From Hemibagrus wyckioides (lineage: Eukaryota > Chordata > Actinopteri > Siluriformes > Bagridae), in the NCBI RefSeq assembly GCF_019097595.1, contig NC_080734.1, positions 17,620,392 through 17,684,391 of the forward strand: a DNA stretch of 64,000 bases, written 5' to 3'. Shown here one piece after another: positions 1-11,152 of the stretch. Positions within the stretch are counted from its first letter, which is position 1. The number at the start of each line of letters is the position of its first letter. Below the pieces are notes generated by a model. That model saw only the letters and a program-made list of their open reading frames with translations. It was not told the DNA's origin and searched no databases. The translations under genes and the position numbers were made by a program.

Positions 1-1109
1 TCCCGAGCCCTGATGAGTTCGGTCACCTCATAACACTTTTCTTCAATGAAGAGAAGCATCTCGGTAAAGATTCTCTCACTTTCCTCCACCGCTGCCTGTG
101 AAGAGCTCTGGTAGGAGAAGAGTGCTTGAGTTCCAGCCTCTTACCTGCTTTGGCTCATATTTAAAGGAAATAAATGACTGAAATTAAATTCTGCTCCAGC
201 AGTGTGTGGGATTAGTACCTACCTTAAGAGTGTTCACAGCCTGTTTAAGGTCTTGGAGTTTCTTCTCCTTCTCCAGGATGTTCTGCTGGGATTTCCTCTG
301 CATTTCACTTATCTGCTTCTGTGGTCCAAAGATGATGATGATGATGATGGTGATTAAGATTTGTATAGAATGGGGAGAGGAATAAAAACTGTCACCCAGC
401 AAAAAGCAAACTAACCCTTTGTGTATCATGCATTACACTATGGGTGTTGATGGCATTCCCTGCTGATCTTAACAGGTCTCAAATCAGATTACAGATTCTT
501 CCACAGAATGCTTACCTGTTTTTCAGTTCTTTCTGAAGCTAGCGAAACCATGTTGTGACCTTTATGTTCATCTAACATACACAATGCACAAATGACTGTC
601 CGGTCTGTTCGACAGTAGAAGTCTACTAGTTTGTCATGACGAGAGCAGATTTTGTCTTGCAGCTGTTTGCATGCCTGGACTAGCTTATGCTTCTTAAAAA
701 CAGATGATTCAAAGTGAGGTTTGAGATGAGTCTTACAGAACGAAGCCAGACACACCAGACAGGACCTGACAGCCTTCGCCTTGCTTTCAGAACAGATGTC
801 ACACTCCACATCTCCTGATTCTGAGCCAGAAGGAGTAGCAGAAGCACTGCTTAGGTCTTTCCACTTGAGCTTCTCCACCACTTCAGCCATGACATTATTC
901 CTGCGTAGGACAGGTCTCGGCATGAACGTCTCTCTGCACTGAGGGCAGCTGTACACTCCCTTCTGAACAGGCTGATCCCAAAAGTCATTAATGCATAACA
1001 TACAAAAGCTGTGGCCACATGGAGTGGTTACCGGATCCTTCAGCAAATCCAGGCAGATTGAACAGCTGAACTGAAGATGGTCCACTGAAATATTACTGTC
1101 CTCAGCCAT
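1..1109 (-). CDS. finTRIM-like E3 ubiquitin ligase, 5' part only
   Basis: Three exons are visible: 516-1109, 223-318 and 1-107, the last cut by the window edge. All join in phase 0 with GT donors and AG acceptors. The start is the ATG at 1107-1109, giving MAEDSNISVDHLQ. Residues 16-60 are a C3HC4 RING: C16, C19, C31, H33, C36, C39 and a later CPQC. Next come two B-box-like zinc clusters, one starting CDIC and one with CSRH...C..C...H. Exons 2 and 3 are charged coiled coil. RING, B-boxes and coiled coil in this order, and the wording ISVD..QFSCSICLDLLKDPV, match the fish-expanded finTRIM (ftr) family of the TRIM25 type, thought to act in antiviral signalling. The C-terminal coiled coil and any B30.2 domain lie off the left edge. 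Family is confident; the individual gene is not identified. Confidence 0.88.
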
Positions 1110-1392
1110 TTTACTCACATCTGAGAGAGGAGAGCAGGAGAGTTGTAGTGCTCCTTCTTAGCTGACTTCCTGGTTCTAGGTGTAAGATGGGTGGAGCAAA
1201 GGAGGCATACCATCAGGAATACTGTGGGTGTGGCTGAAATGGCATATGAGGTGTTTTCCCAACTAGTTTATATGTTAAACCCAGAATTAAAGTATGTTCT
1301 ATTTACGTTTTTCTATTACTTTTATTTATTTTGAATTAAGTTATGCTTTAATTATGTGCATTAGCTTTGTTTTAGTTAGGCTGAAAAAATTA

Positions 1393-1458
1393 GAATGAAT
1401 GAATGAATGAATGAATGAATGAATGAATGAATGAATGAATGAATGAATAAATAAATAA
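1393..1458. repeat. (GAAT)n microsatellite
   Basis: About a dozen near-perfect copies of gaat run on into a few copies of aaat. This is a simple tandem repeat upstream of the finTRIM-like gene. Confidence 0.95.
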
Positions 1459-1961
1459 GTAGGCAGTAGATAGAGATGTTATAACTCGTTTAAATTCAAT
1501 TTAAAAGATTTCTTTTCAAAATATTAATTTAAGAGTTTAATAAATCAGCTCCATTGACCTTTGACGCTTATTATTATTACATTATTTATAATACATTTAA
1601 TACTTACCATCATTTAGAATTAGCCGGTTTCAGATACACCCTATAACTGGACACCTCACTTCACTTTCTCCTCTCATTTTAGTCTCCTTTTTTTCCTACA
1701 AAAAATTTTAGAAGAAGTTGTTTCTATAAAGCTGCACATTAAATAATATATTAAATACCACTTAATTATAGATATTATTTGCTTAATATTTCTTATTAGA
1801 TTATTAGTTTGGGATTTTAATTGATTTTAATTCATTACAACATTTTTTAATTTTATTTTTAAAGGGTCATTACATTGGCAAAGAATTTCAAGCAAAACTA
1901 TCAGTTGATGGAATCATTATTATTATTTTTTTAAGGTTTTGCAATATGTTTAATAGTAAAT

Positions 1962-2042
1962 TATATATATAGATATATATATATATATATATATATAGAT
2001 ATATATAGATATATATATATATATATATATAGATATATATAT

Positions 2043-2105
<63 letters not shown>
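1962..2105. repeat. (TA)n / TAGA microsatellite
   Basis: About 140 bp of nearly pure alternating TA is broken by scattered 'agatatata' variants. The MCIYIYIY-type reading frames here are products of the repeat and not genes. Confidence 0.95.
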
Positions 2106-2110
<5 letters not shown>

Positions 2111-2870
2111 TATACAGTGAGTTCCCAGTTTATTAGGTATACCCATCTTGTAGCGGTCACTCTATAGGTTCCCATTCCCTGTCTGTTAAACAGTCTTTCA
2201 GCCTCCTCTATTCTACCTTCTCCGAATAGCATTACTAGCACATTTTTGCTTTTTTTAAGCAGTATATATAACATTGTATGTTTATATTTATACACATCAC
2301 TATTATATGTAACTACTATCCTTCTCTATTTTTTATTTATCTATTATAATTGTTTCTATATATTATATCTTATTTATCTACTGCAATTTTCCACCATATT
2401 TTCCCTATATACACTATATATGTGTGACAGTGATGGCTTGTTCACTGCACAGCTGTGTCAGAGACATGAATAGTGTGTGTGTGCGTGTGGTGTTAAGACG
2501 ATCGTATCTATCTGGTCAGTAACTAATGCCGAAAGTGGAGATCATTTGGAAAAAAGGAAGAAGGGATACGTCACTTTTTCTCCTGTTGATTTCAGAATTG
2601 GATTTTTTCCCTCCTTTATTTTAAATCTGAACATTAAAAGATTAAATTCCACATAATTATCAATCCTTGAAGACCATGCATGATGTATCCTGACATCATG
2701 GTTGTCTAATTTAAAAGTGGGTCATGAGAAATCATCCCTGATGATTCAGATTTGTGTTTCAGCAACCTGGATTAAGGACAATGCACATCCTTGATTCAGA
2801 CAGAGGAAGACTTCCCTTTGTGCACAGTTGTGTAAAGCATTAGTCCACATAAATGTTTTCTGTAAATGTA

Positions 2871-2876
2871 TTTATT
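2871..2876 (-). terminator. Likely PAICS polyadenylation signal
   Basis: AATAAA on the minus strand, about 140 nt downstream of the PAICS stop codon. No other canonical hexamer is closer. Use is inferred. Confidence 0.5.
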
Positions 2877-3015
2877 AGTTTCATCTACAGCTGAGATTAT
2901 ATTCAGACTCTAGACCACAAGCCTCAATCATGTGAAAATGAATGCTTTAGCAGTAGTGTTTTATGGAATGGTTAAACAGCAGGAATGGCTCAAAAATAAA
3001 ACAAGTGCTTAGTGT

Positions 3016-5827
3016 TTAGATGCTGCACTGCTGAAGCTTCTTGTCAGCCTGCTTCAGTGAGATCCAGGTGTTGAGCATGGAGGCACGCAGTTTAGCCCAC
3101 ACCAGGTGATCAGTCAGGCCCAGGATCTGAGCAGCATGCTGGGCAGCAGCGTCTGGAGACAGAACTGTTGAACAGCCCAGACCTGAAGAAGAGAAGAGAG
3201 AGAATGTTAGTAAATGGGTGGAGAAGTATTTTGGCAGCTGGGAGAGGCACTTTAAGGCAAGATACACATGCATAAGTAACCGCAAACCTGACTAACACCT
3301 AAAGCCAAGCCTTAAAATGTCCTGCATATGCCAGAAACAGCTGACTTAATCCATATGACTGATGTGTGCAGTGGAACAACGAAAAATGGCACCAAACCTG
3401 GAAGAGCCAGAAACACCACATGCACACATCCTTATAAGGATGCAAAGATCAGGCACAATTCAGTAACAGCTGGAAAAATTAATTCAGTCTATCAAACAGT
3501 TAAATTGTTGGTTGGAAGTTTGGGGTTCAAGCCCCAGCACCGGCAAGCTGCCTCTGTTGAGCAAAGCCCCTTAACCCTCTCTCTGCTTCAGGGGCACTGT
3601 GAAGATCTCTGACCCTAACATCCATACGAAGAAAGGAATACCACTGTGCTGTAATGTCTAGGTGATAGAATAAAAATAATGGCTTCTTTTAAATTTAAGT
3701 CGGTTTAGTAATTTCGATTCTGATGAAGATTTTTCTCCAATTTTCTTCCCACTCTTCTTTGTAAAAATCTCCTCGAGTTAATCTGCTTGCATGTTTCACA
3801 TCTGTCTAAATCGTTCTGCTCGTATACAGCATAACGTATTACTTACTCAGCTTGTGCATTTATGGGATAAATAAATAATGCAATCCAGTGCATTATGACT
3901 GCAGATTGACAGCAAGCAGTAGCAGGTGTGAAAGCAAAACCCAGGTCTGTAAGGTTCTTCTATTCATACTGAAACTTTTACTGCACCATAAAATAGAGGA
4001 TTGCTATTTGTGTATCGAAACATGGAACCATTTTCAAAAGGCTTACCGTCAAGCTAAATGTGCAACACCTGTTCTGAAAATTAACCTGTTTGCTTATTGA
4101 TGCTGTTTTGTAATACACAGATCTCAGTATGTGAGCATTTTAGCACATGTACTCCTGTGTTACTAGCCAGTCCTGTGTAGTGAAACTTTGTGCTTGAATA
4201 AACAGATCAGATGAATCCTTACCACTGGGCATGCGTAAAGATGACCAGATGTCCTGTGCCCCCCAGTCAGATGTAACAGGAGGACAGTTAATGACAGGAT
4301 ACACTGTGTTTCCGGACATCACCGGACCCAAACCGTTACTCCTCCCTGCAACGGCTACAAAAATGGTTGGGACACCATCACCTGAGGAAATAAAAGCAGA
4401 GATTGTGAATTCTTAGAGACTGTGGTTCCATGCACGTTAAACTAATTTTTATGTAAACTGCTCCGATCCGCTTTGTGCTTACAGATTTTTACTTTTTCAT
4501 TACCTTCGTATTCCGATTTGATGCGCAGCGTCTCATCAGGGCCTTTATGTGCAGACGTGACTCGGACATCGCAGTTGATCCCGTACGAGCCGCAAGCTTT
4601 ACGAATCCTCTCGGAGTGAGCCATGTCGGATGTAGAGCCCATCAGTACAACAACTCTCCCGCTCGTCTGCGGCTCCAGGAGCAGCTAAAGGCACATGACA
4701 ACACGCAAGTCATAAACAGATTCACGACAAATGATTAAGACAAACACGAACATTACAACTTTTTTGACTCTGGACTATTTGCAAGGAGATTTCTCCCAGC
4801 ACTGCTTGACTGGTCCCACCATCTCTCAGGGTAGAAGGAAGACATGCAGCAAGACTGTCCTTTGTTCTGGCACTGAGTTGGTGGAATAAACTTCCCCTTA
4901 AATGTCCAAATAGTCGGTCACTGGCCGTCTTAGTACTACCTCTAAACTCACAGGCCACTTCTTTTTCACATTTTTATAATAATATATATATTATATAATA
5001 ATATAATGGACAAAGATATTTTGGTCAGTGGAGGGGTTATAGAAAACTCAATTTCTTCACTATTTGTGACACATGCACAGTTGATCAGTGTTGATTCAGG
5101 GAAAAAAAATATTACGAAAGAATCACTCCTTATCCATCAGTGATGTCCCAAAACAATAAAACCAGAACAAGGTCAGTGTAATAAGCACACCTATGTGGTG
5201 CGAGTGTTTTGTCAAGTGACCAATAAAACTGTAAAATCAATCCAAGGTTCATAATTCTTTTCTGCGAAAGTAAACCTCAGTGACGAGCTCGTCCTCTAAA
5301 TGAGCTAAAGATCAGTCCTTAGAGCGGATTCGAATATTTAGGACAAATACGGAAAATGCTCTTAGTGCACACCTGATATTAGGCCACATGGTGGCGCCAA
5401 AGTAGTGACCATATACTATTGTTCATACGTGTGTCTATGACTGAAAGATGAAAACGCAGAAAGATTTGACATTCTTGGAAGGAATGATTACAAAAAAAAA
5501 AAAAACATAAAAGGACTAGTCAACCCCAAAAACATTGGGGTCAGAGACACTGAAGTCTTGTGAAACATATGGATTTTACGAAGAGCAGGCACACAGAGAT
5601 ATGAAGAGTTCACATGAACAACAAGGGCAATTTGTGCAATTTCAGCCAGCCAGTAAATGTTTAACTTCCTACATACACCAGGTTGAACTGGCATGTCTGA
5701 TCATTAAACAAGAATTACTATGGCATGTGAGGGATATGGAAAAGTTCTGTGGTTCAGACCCCACACGTGCTCAAAGCAAGAGAACAAAACAAAACGATTC
5801 GGTTCAACTATCTAGTTATGGCAGCAA

Positions 5828-5867
<40 letters not shown>

Positions 5868-8800
5868 CTGTACTCTTTCAGCCACCCATTCAAAGTTCCT
5901 CTTGACCATCTGCATGGCCTCAGGTGTGACCTCTTTTAAATCACGATAAACCTGCACAAGGAAATGAAGAAGGAAAAAAAACCCAAAGATTAACCAGCTC
6001 GCACCTAGCAAAAGCATATCATAATCTGATGGACGAAGAAATATCTTTTCTAACCTCTTCTGTATTAAAAGGGTAGAGCAAACAAGCAGTGTCTACACAT
6101 GAATAACAAAATCAGCTGCTAAAATATTGGCAGTGTGTGATTACATGCTTTTTTCTTGACTAGTCTTTCTAACTGGATGAATGAGGCAACTATCAGTAAG
6201 TGGCTTGGTCTGGGAAACACCAGACAAAGCCACACCACCACAAATACTTCACAAAATGACAGACTTGTTTCAGGCAATGCCAATCCTGCACCGTGAAGGT
6301 GAAACTGACCTGTTTGTCTTTCTGTTGGCTGCGATCTCCAGCTGGCCAGAGTCTCCATGAGTCGTTGTCGATCACGTCAGCCAGCACAACTTCCTTGGTG
6401 GTCACATCCACTCCAAACTCGATCTAAACAGAACAGAATGAGTCCATGCTGGGATTAAAGACTTCACTAATAATCAGTGATAATGGAAAGGACTTGGACG
6501 CTAGAATAATTTGTTCATTTTCTCCAGTCCAGTGTCTTAAATGTACCTTCATATCCACCAGAGTGCAGTTCTGGGTGGCCCAGGCCTTCTCCAGGATCTC
6601 AAAGATGGCCACAGTGCTCTTGCTCATAATGTCCACCTCACAGCGGCCGATCTTCACGCCGCCAAGATCGAACCCGGCCGCTAGGAGCTGCTCCTCAGAC
6701 CACTGCGGGTCATTATTGGCATCGTCCTGCGAGGAATCAGTTCCATCAAACATTCCATTTAATCAACTTTGGAGTAAATGGTCCATCATCATTACTTTCC
6801 ATTATGCAATCTTGAGCCAGGAACTGATCATAAATCATTTCCAGAAGTACTACGACTTATCTGAGAGCCAAACGGCTTTGTTTTACTAAATTACCAAGCC
6901 ATGTTATTTGATCAGCAAACTGACTCGACGCTCCAGTGATAACAGCATGATACAATCCAATCATTTACTTTCATTATCAAGCTCCACTCAGTGTTCTTGA
7001 ACAAGCACGTGGCAATATATTGACCAGAACGTAGGCTTCTGAATGCTTAGTGTTAGTTCAGAGGTACAAAGTGTCAGGAATGCTTTGTCAAACCACCAGT
7101 AAAGACCCACCTTATAAAACATCTCCATCTTCAGTGGTGAGAAGCGATATCCTTCTTTCACTCCTGGATTCCTTTTAAGGAAGGAGCCTGTGGCGATGCG
7201 TCGACACACCCACTCGATGGGGATCATCTCACAGTGGCTGGCTATGAATGCCGTCTCCGACTGCTGCTTTACAAATGCAGTCTTAACTCCTGACAAGACA
7301 ATGGAAATGTAGGTCAGTGAGAAACTGAACACTTTACAAGTTTATATACAAAATACAAAGCATGTGGTAGGAAGAAATTGTGTGAATAATGCAGGGTACA
7401 TGTTCTCACACGAGCTGAAAAACCATTTCATTACTAAAGAAATGATACAGTAGTAATAATGGTCAGGCATGGGTCAGCCATGACAGATTAAGACTTTAGT
7501 ATCTGAAAGCTGGACAATGCTGACAATAGACAGACTGATTAGGCATGATCGGATACACAGGCGTGTGAAGCACATTCCATTTAATTCAAGAAAGTCACAA
7601 GGCACTGATTTAACCAACACAAGCATGTTTATGAGCCATGGAGAGACGAGCTGAAGTTCCTCAAATTAACTACAAGTGATGTGTTAAAGGGAGAGACTTC
7701 TGAATAAGGCCAGTGATTTCCTTTTTCTTCACAAGACGACACAAAAATGTGTGTGTTTTTGATGAACAGTCGGTTGTTGAAGTTGATGTGTTAGAAACAG
7801 GAAAATGACACTAGTCTGTGACCTAGTGAACCAATGTTAATGTATTCAATGATAGAGGCTTCAAAGCTAGGTCACTCAGGATAAGGGCATGTGCCAAATG
7901 CCAGAAATGTAAATGTAAATGTAAATGGGCAAGAATACAGATCTGAATGACTTTCACAAGGGACAAAATGTGATGTCCTAGATGACTGGGACAGAACTTT
8001 TCCAAAACAGCAGGTCTTGTGTGATGATCTCAGTGTGCAGTGGTTGGTACCTACAGTGCTTCATGAAGAACAACCAGTGAACCAGTGACAGTCATGGACA
8101 CTTTCAATATATTTTTTTTTTACTCTCAAGGCCAATAAAATATCATCCATATGACTTAACATGGTGAATCCTTGATTACATCATCAGGTCATTCAGCTTA
8201 AGGCTCATTGTTGTAAAATGAACCTTATAGACTGTTTAATTCATGCAATCTCAATGACATAGATATGGTGGATTAATCAAACCAAATGACATATTTCAGA
8301 TCTCAGTAAATAAGGCCCATCTGCACAACAGGACCTGTCTATTGGCTAAAATGGCCATACAGTTACAAAAAACTGCAGTGCATTGTGGGTAATTGCATAT
8401 GCCACAGTGACGTCAGTGAGCACAACCCACAGAAAGGAAAACTTGAACCTGTGACCAGGCTCACCAGCTTCTTGCAGGAGCTTGAAGATGCAGCTAGTGG
8501 TCTTGTTGGAGATTGCTGCCTTGCCCTCCATCTGGTCTTTCCTCACTGCGTTCCCCGCCGTGATCTGGTCTTTGGACTGGACCAGAACCTGGCCTGGCAT
8601 GTCCAGCAGCTCAAAGATCTGCTTGGTCTTGCCCTCGCTGAGCTTTTTGCCGAGCTTCAGATCTAAAGCGTGAGATTTAAAAAAAAAAAAAAAAAAAAAG
8701 AACAGCAAAACAGGAACTCATTAAAATGTTGACATGATTCCCTCTTCATCTCCCAATCTCTCACTTTAACTAGCACAATGGATTTCTTTAAGAATTATAT

Positions 8801-10446
8801 GGTTTAACAATTATTTTATTAGACACAGAACACAATGTTTAAAAAGACTGAACCACGCCTAAAAGTGGTTTAATCCACTGCCTATGATTGACTCTAAAAA
8901 AAAAAAAAAAAGCAGTCCTGAATCTTTCCTACTGCAGGACGATTCGTGTCTTCTTCAATAAATGCTAGAGAGAAGGTCATGTTTACAGTTCTCCTTAAGC
9001 AGAAATGGGATTTTTGCCCCTGATCTGTTCTGTTGTGCAAGAATGTGTTTGCAAATGCAAAAAACACATATAGACACACATTACATACATGAGCTAGCAG
9101 ACTCGGGGCCCATTTTCCCCCCCTGCAACTATAAACCTACTGAACTCCACACTACACTGCTAAGACACTGAAGTCTCACTAATACTTCACTGTAATCACC
9201 ATGCAGTTCCCCTCCACTCTGTCCATTCTGTTACATCGTCTCTACATAATACTAAAATTATAAATGCACATAACTATAAATTCATTGCTTAGCCTAGTTC
9301 ATCTTTATATACATATACTATCAGTATATACACTGTATATTATCTCAGTTAAGGCACAGATATTTTTTACACATATTGTGCTGTTTATACAACTAGTGCA
9401 TATTTTTAATGCACAGACTACCTGCCATAGCCTTATTTATTTGTTGTACATATATTTACATCTTTATCTGCACTTGTTCATTTGCAAAAATTCTACTATT
9501 TGCACTGCTGGTAGATGCTAAACAGTATGTCAATGCTAATGTGCCTGTACTATGCAATGACGATAAAGTTCTATGTATGTATGTATGTATGTATCTATCT
9601 AACATTATTTATCCTAGCAAAAAATCATCCACAGGTCTGTTGTGTATCCTGTTAAGTTCTTCCTAAAATGTTTTCAATCACAAAACAGGCAAAACAGGAT
9701 TTTTTTTCCAATTATGAGACTAATAGAGCTGTGGATTTGGAGGGACTACATGCAGCGACATGCAACAAGTTATTTTTTTACGTGTTCAGGGGTAGATGAA
9801 GCCCAAAAAAGTGGGGATGAAAGTAGATGAACTAATTAAGTCCAAGCTGTCCAAAATAAATAATGCACCAAGTCTGAATGAGCTATATGGATCTTCCTCC
9901 ATGATATATGAAATCTTGCTGTTACATGTGCACGTGATCAGATCTTGCTGTGTTACACTTGAAGGTGATCAGATCTTGCTGTTACATGTGCACGTGATCA
10001 GATCTTGCTGTGTTACACTTGAAGGTGATCAGATCTTGCTGTTACATGTGCACGTGATCAGATCTTACTGTGTTACATTTGAAGGTGATCAGATCTTACT
10101 GCTACATGTGCACGTGATCAGATCTTGCTGTGTTACACTTGAAGGTGATCAGATCTTACTGCTACATGTGCACGTGATCAGATCTTGCTGTGTTACACTT
10201 GAAGGTGATCAGATCTTACTGCTACATGTGCACGTGATCAAATCTTACTGCGTTACACTTGAACGTGAGCAAACCTTATTGTGTTGACAATATCGAAAGG
10301 CAATCGTCCGGTTAGTATTAGTTACTTCGTGAAGATGCAGAATGACCATTATCCAATTAACAGAACAAGTAAACAAACTTTCAGGGTGTTAGGATATTTT
10401 CAACACTTCTTTATGTCGCTGCAACCTGGGCAAAGCATGGCGCGCG

Positions 10447-10485
<39 letters not shown>

Positions 10486-10526
10486 GTGCAATCTTTACAC
10501 AACTACATACCTCCTGTCGACGCCAT
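3016..10526 (-). CDS. paics: PAICS: bifunctional SAICAR synthetase / AIR carboxylase
   Basis: This enzyme catalyses steps 6 and 7 of de novo purine synthesis, CO2 addition to AIR and then aspartate ligation to give SAICAR, in the cytosol (purinosome). Nine exons, 5' to 3': 10511-10526, 8465-8662, 7111-7289, 6547-6726, 6310-6423, 5868-5951, 4504-4684, 4223-4381 and 3016-3182. They total 1278 nt, or 425 aa, the length of the human protein. Exon 1 codes only MASTG plus one base. Residues 1 to about 260 are SAICAR synthetase ([51 protein letters not shown]). The rest is PurE-type AIR carboxylase ([39 protein letters not shown]). All splice sites are GT-AG. The exon at 5868-5951 has its donor directly against a CA/TG repeat. 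The gene is divergent from PPAT. Confidence 0.98.
3495..3660 (+). mobile_element. tRNA-derived SINE fragment
   Basis: It contains a B-box-like ggggttcaagccccagcacc and the body 'gcaaagccccttaaccctct'. It matches, in opposite orientation, the copies at 17776-18008 and 48373-48585. It lies in the last PAICS intron, and its A-box end is eroded. Confidence 0.6.
5831..5867. repeat. (TG)n microsatellite abutting a PAICS splice donor
   Basis: About 17 TG units. Read on the PAICS strand the intron begins GTAC and runs straight into the CA repeat, so the repeat forms part of the 5' splice site context. Confidence 0.93.
7855..7930. mobile_element. SINE tail fragment with (AAATGT)n
   Basis: 'ggataagggcatgtgccaaatgccagaaatg' is followed by several aaatgt units. 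The same tail wording occurs in the SINE at 33601-33755. It lies in PAICS intron 2. Confidence 0.6.
7980..8098 (+). mobile_element. Decayed Tc1-like transposon remnant
   Basis: The stretch reading 'gcagtggttggtacctac ... gaaccagtgacagtcatgg' can be lined up with part of the Tc1-like element at 59309-59862 ('gcagtggtcagtatctatc ... gaaccggagacagggtcatgg'). It is heavily diverged and has no coding capacity. Confidence 0.45.
9170..9600 (+). mobile_element. Probable LINE 3' end with (ATGT)n tail
   Basis: This is an A/T-rich stretch ending 'gcaatgacgataaagttctatgtatgtatg', the kind of 3' terminus common to fish non-LTR retrotransposons. No reverse transcriptase frame is present. It lies in PAICS intron 1. 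Confidence 0.45.
9912..10282. repeat. 60-bp minisatellite (about six copies) in PAICS intron 1
   Basis: The 60-bp unit is made of two related half-units, each beginning near 'gtgatcagatctt', so tgatca and agatct palindromes alternate through the array. Because 60 is a multiple of 3, it stays open in one frame with a 20-residue repeat ([20 protein letters not shown]). I regard that frame as a by-product, since it is intronic and has no homology I recognise. Confidence 0.92.
10441..10482. repeat. (GC)n(AC)n microsatellite
   Basis: About seven GC units are followed by about fourteen CA units, just inside PAICS intron 1 and 30 bp from the first exon's donor. A purine-pyrimidine alternation of this kind can adopt Z-DNA. 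Confidence 0.9.
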
Positions 10527-11152
10527 TTCGGATACAATTCTGTTGTCCTGTAAAAAAAAAAAAAAAAAAAGGGAAAAAGCACCACAAGATTATTATAAAT
10601 CCCAGACCCCAGTCTATACACACAGTTACAGAAGAAACTAAAGTACCTGCAGGCAGTGCGCTGGGGCGCTGAATGGAGGAAACACGTGAGGTTTGACGAG
10701 GGAAAAAAGGGTCAAATCTCGACAGACAATCCAGGTTACGACACTTTATAGAAAAAAAGTCCGTGACGCCATCTTCACCACGTGGAAAAGTCTCGTGTCT
10801 TGTACTTGGAAGCAGTTATTTAATCAGATACTGATTTAAAATTCAGCAAATTCTCCTAAAGTTATCGACTGAGGAGTAGTTTGTTCCAGAGCAGACAGAT
10901 TTTTTTTTTTTTTTTTTTTACTACTGAACTTTGCGAGACTTTGATGATTTCTTCTAAACTGATAACTTTCGCTAATAGGTATCTTTTCTAGCCGATTTTC
11001 AGGGACTTGAACTCCCCCTACTTCTGTAGTTGGTACATTCCATCATAAACGGTTGCCTGAAGCAACACGTGGTTGGACTGGGAGATTTTCGGGCAGCGTG
11101 GGGAGTAACGTTTTGTAGTTTTTTGTAGATTTTGTGGGAAGTTGTGTTGGAT
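10527..11152. promoter_or_regulatory. Divergent PAICS-PPAT promoter region
   Basis: 626 bp separate the two start codons, which point away from each other. It contains CACGTG E-boxes at 10683-10688 and 10779-10784, and a third at 11066-11071 close to the PPAT start. A GC-rich patch lies near 10651-10670 and a poly-T tract at 10903-10919. There is no clear TATA box. A shared bidirectional promoter for these two purine genes is established in birds and mammals, and both are known MYC targets. Use of these particular E-boxes is inferred. Both 5' UTRs also lie here. Confidence 0.85.

Larger units (their letters stand above)
1110..3015. other. Intergenic region with microsatellites and the PAICS 3' UTR
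   Basis: This lies between the finTRIM-like 5' end and the PAICS stop. It holds a GAAT tract (about 1393-1458), a long TA/TAGA tract (about 1962-2105), and a decayed element end at about 2117-2160 (a motif like 'tttattaggtatacc', seen in relatives near 38150). No convincing exon was found. A minus-strand AATAAA (plus-strand tttatt, 2871-2876) lies about 140 nt beyond the PAICS stop and is its likely polyadenylation signal. Confidence 0.6.

Noticed and set aside
9796..10287. 163-residue frame with a 20-residue hydrophobic repeat
   Set aside because: It is a by-product of a 60-bp minisatellite in PAICS intron 1, with no recognisable family and no exon signals.
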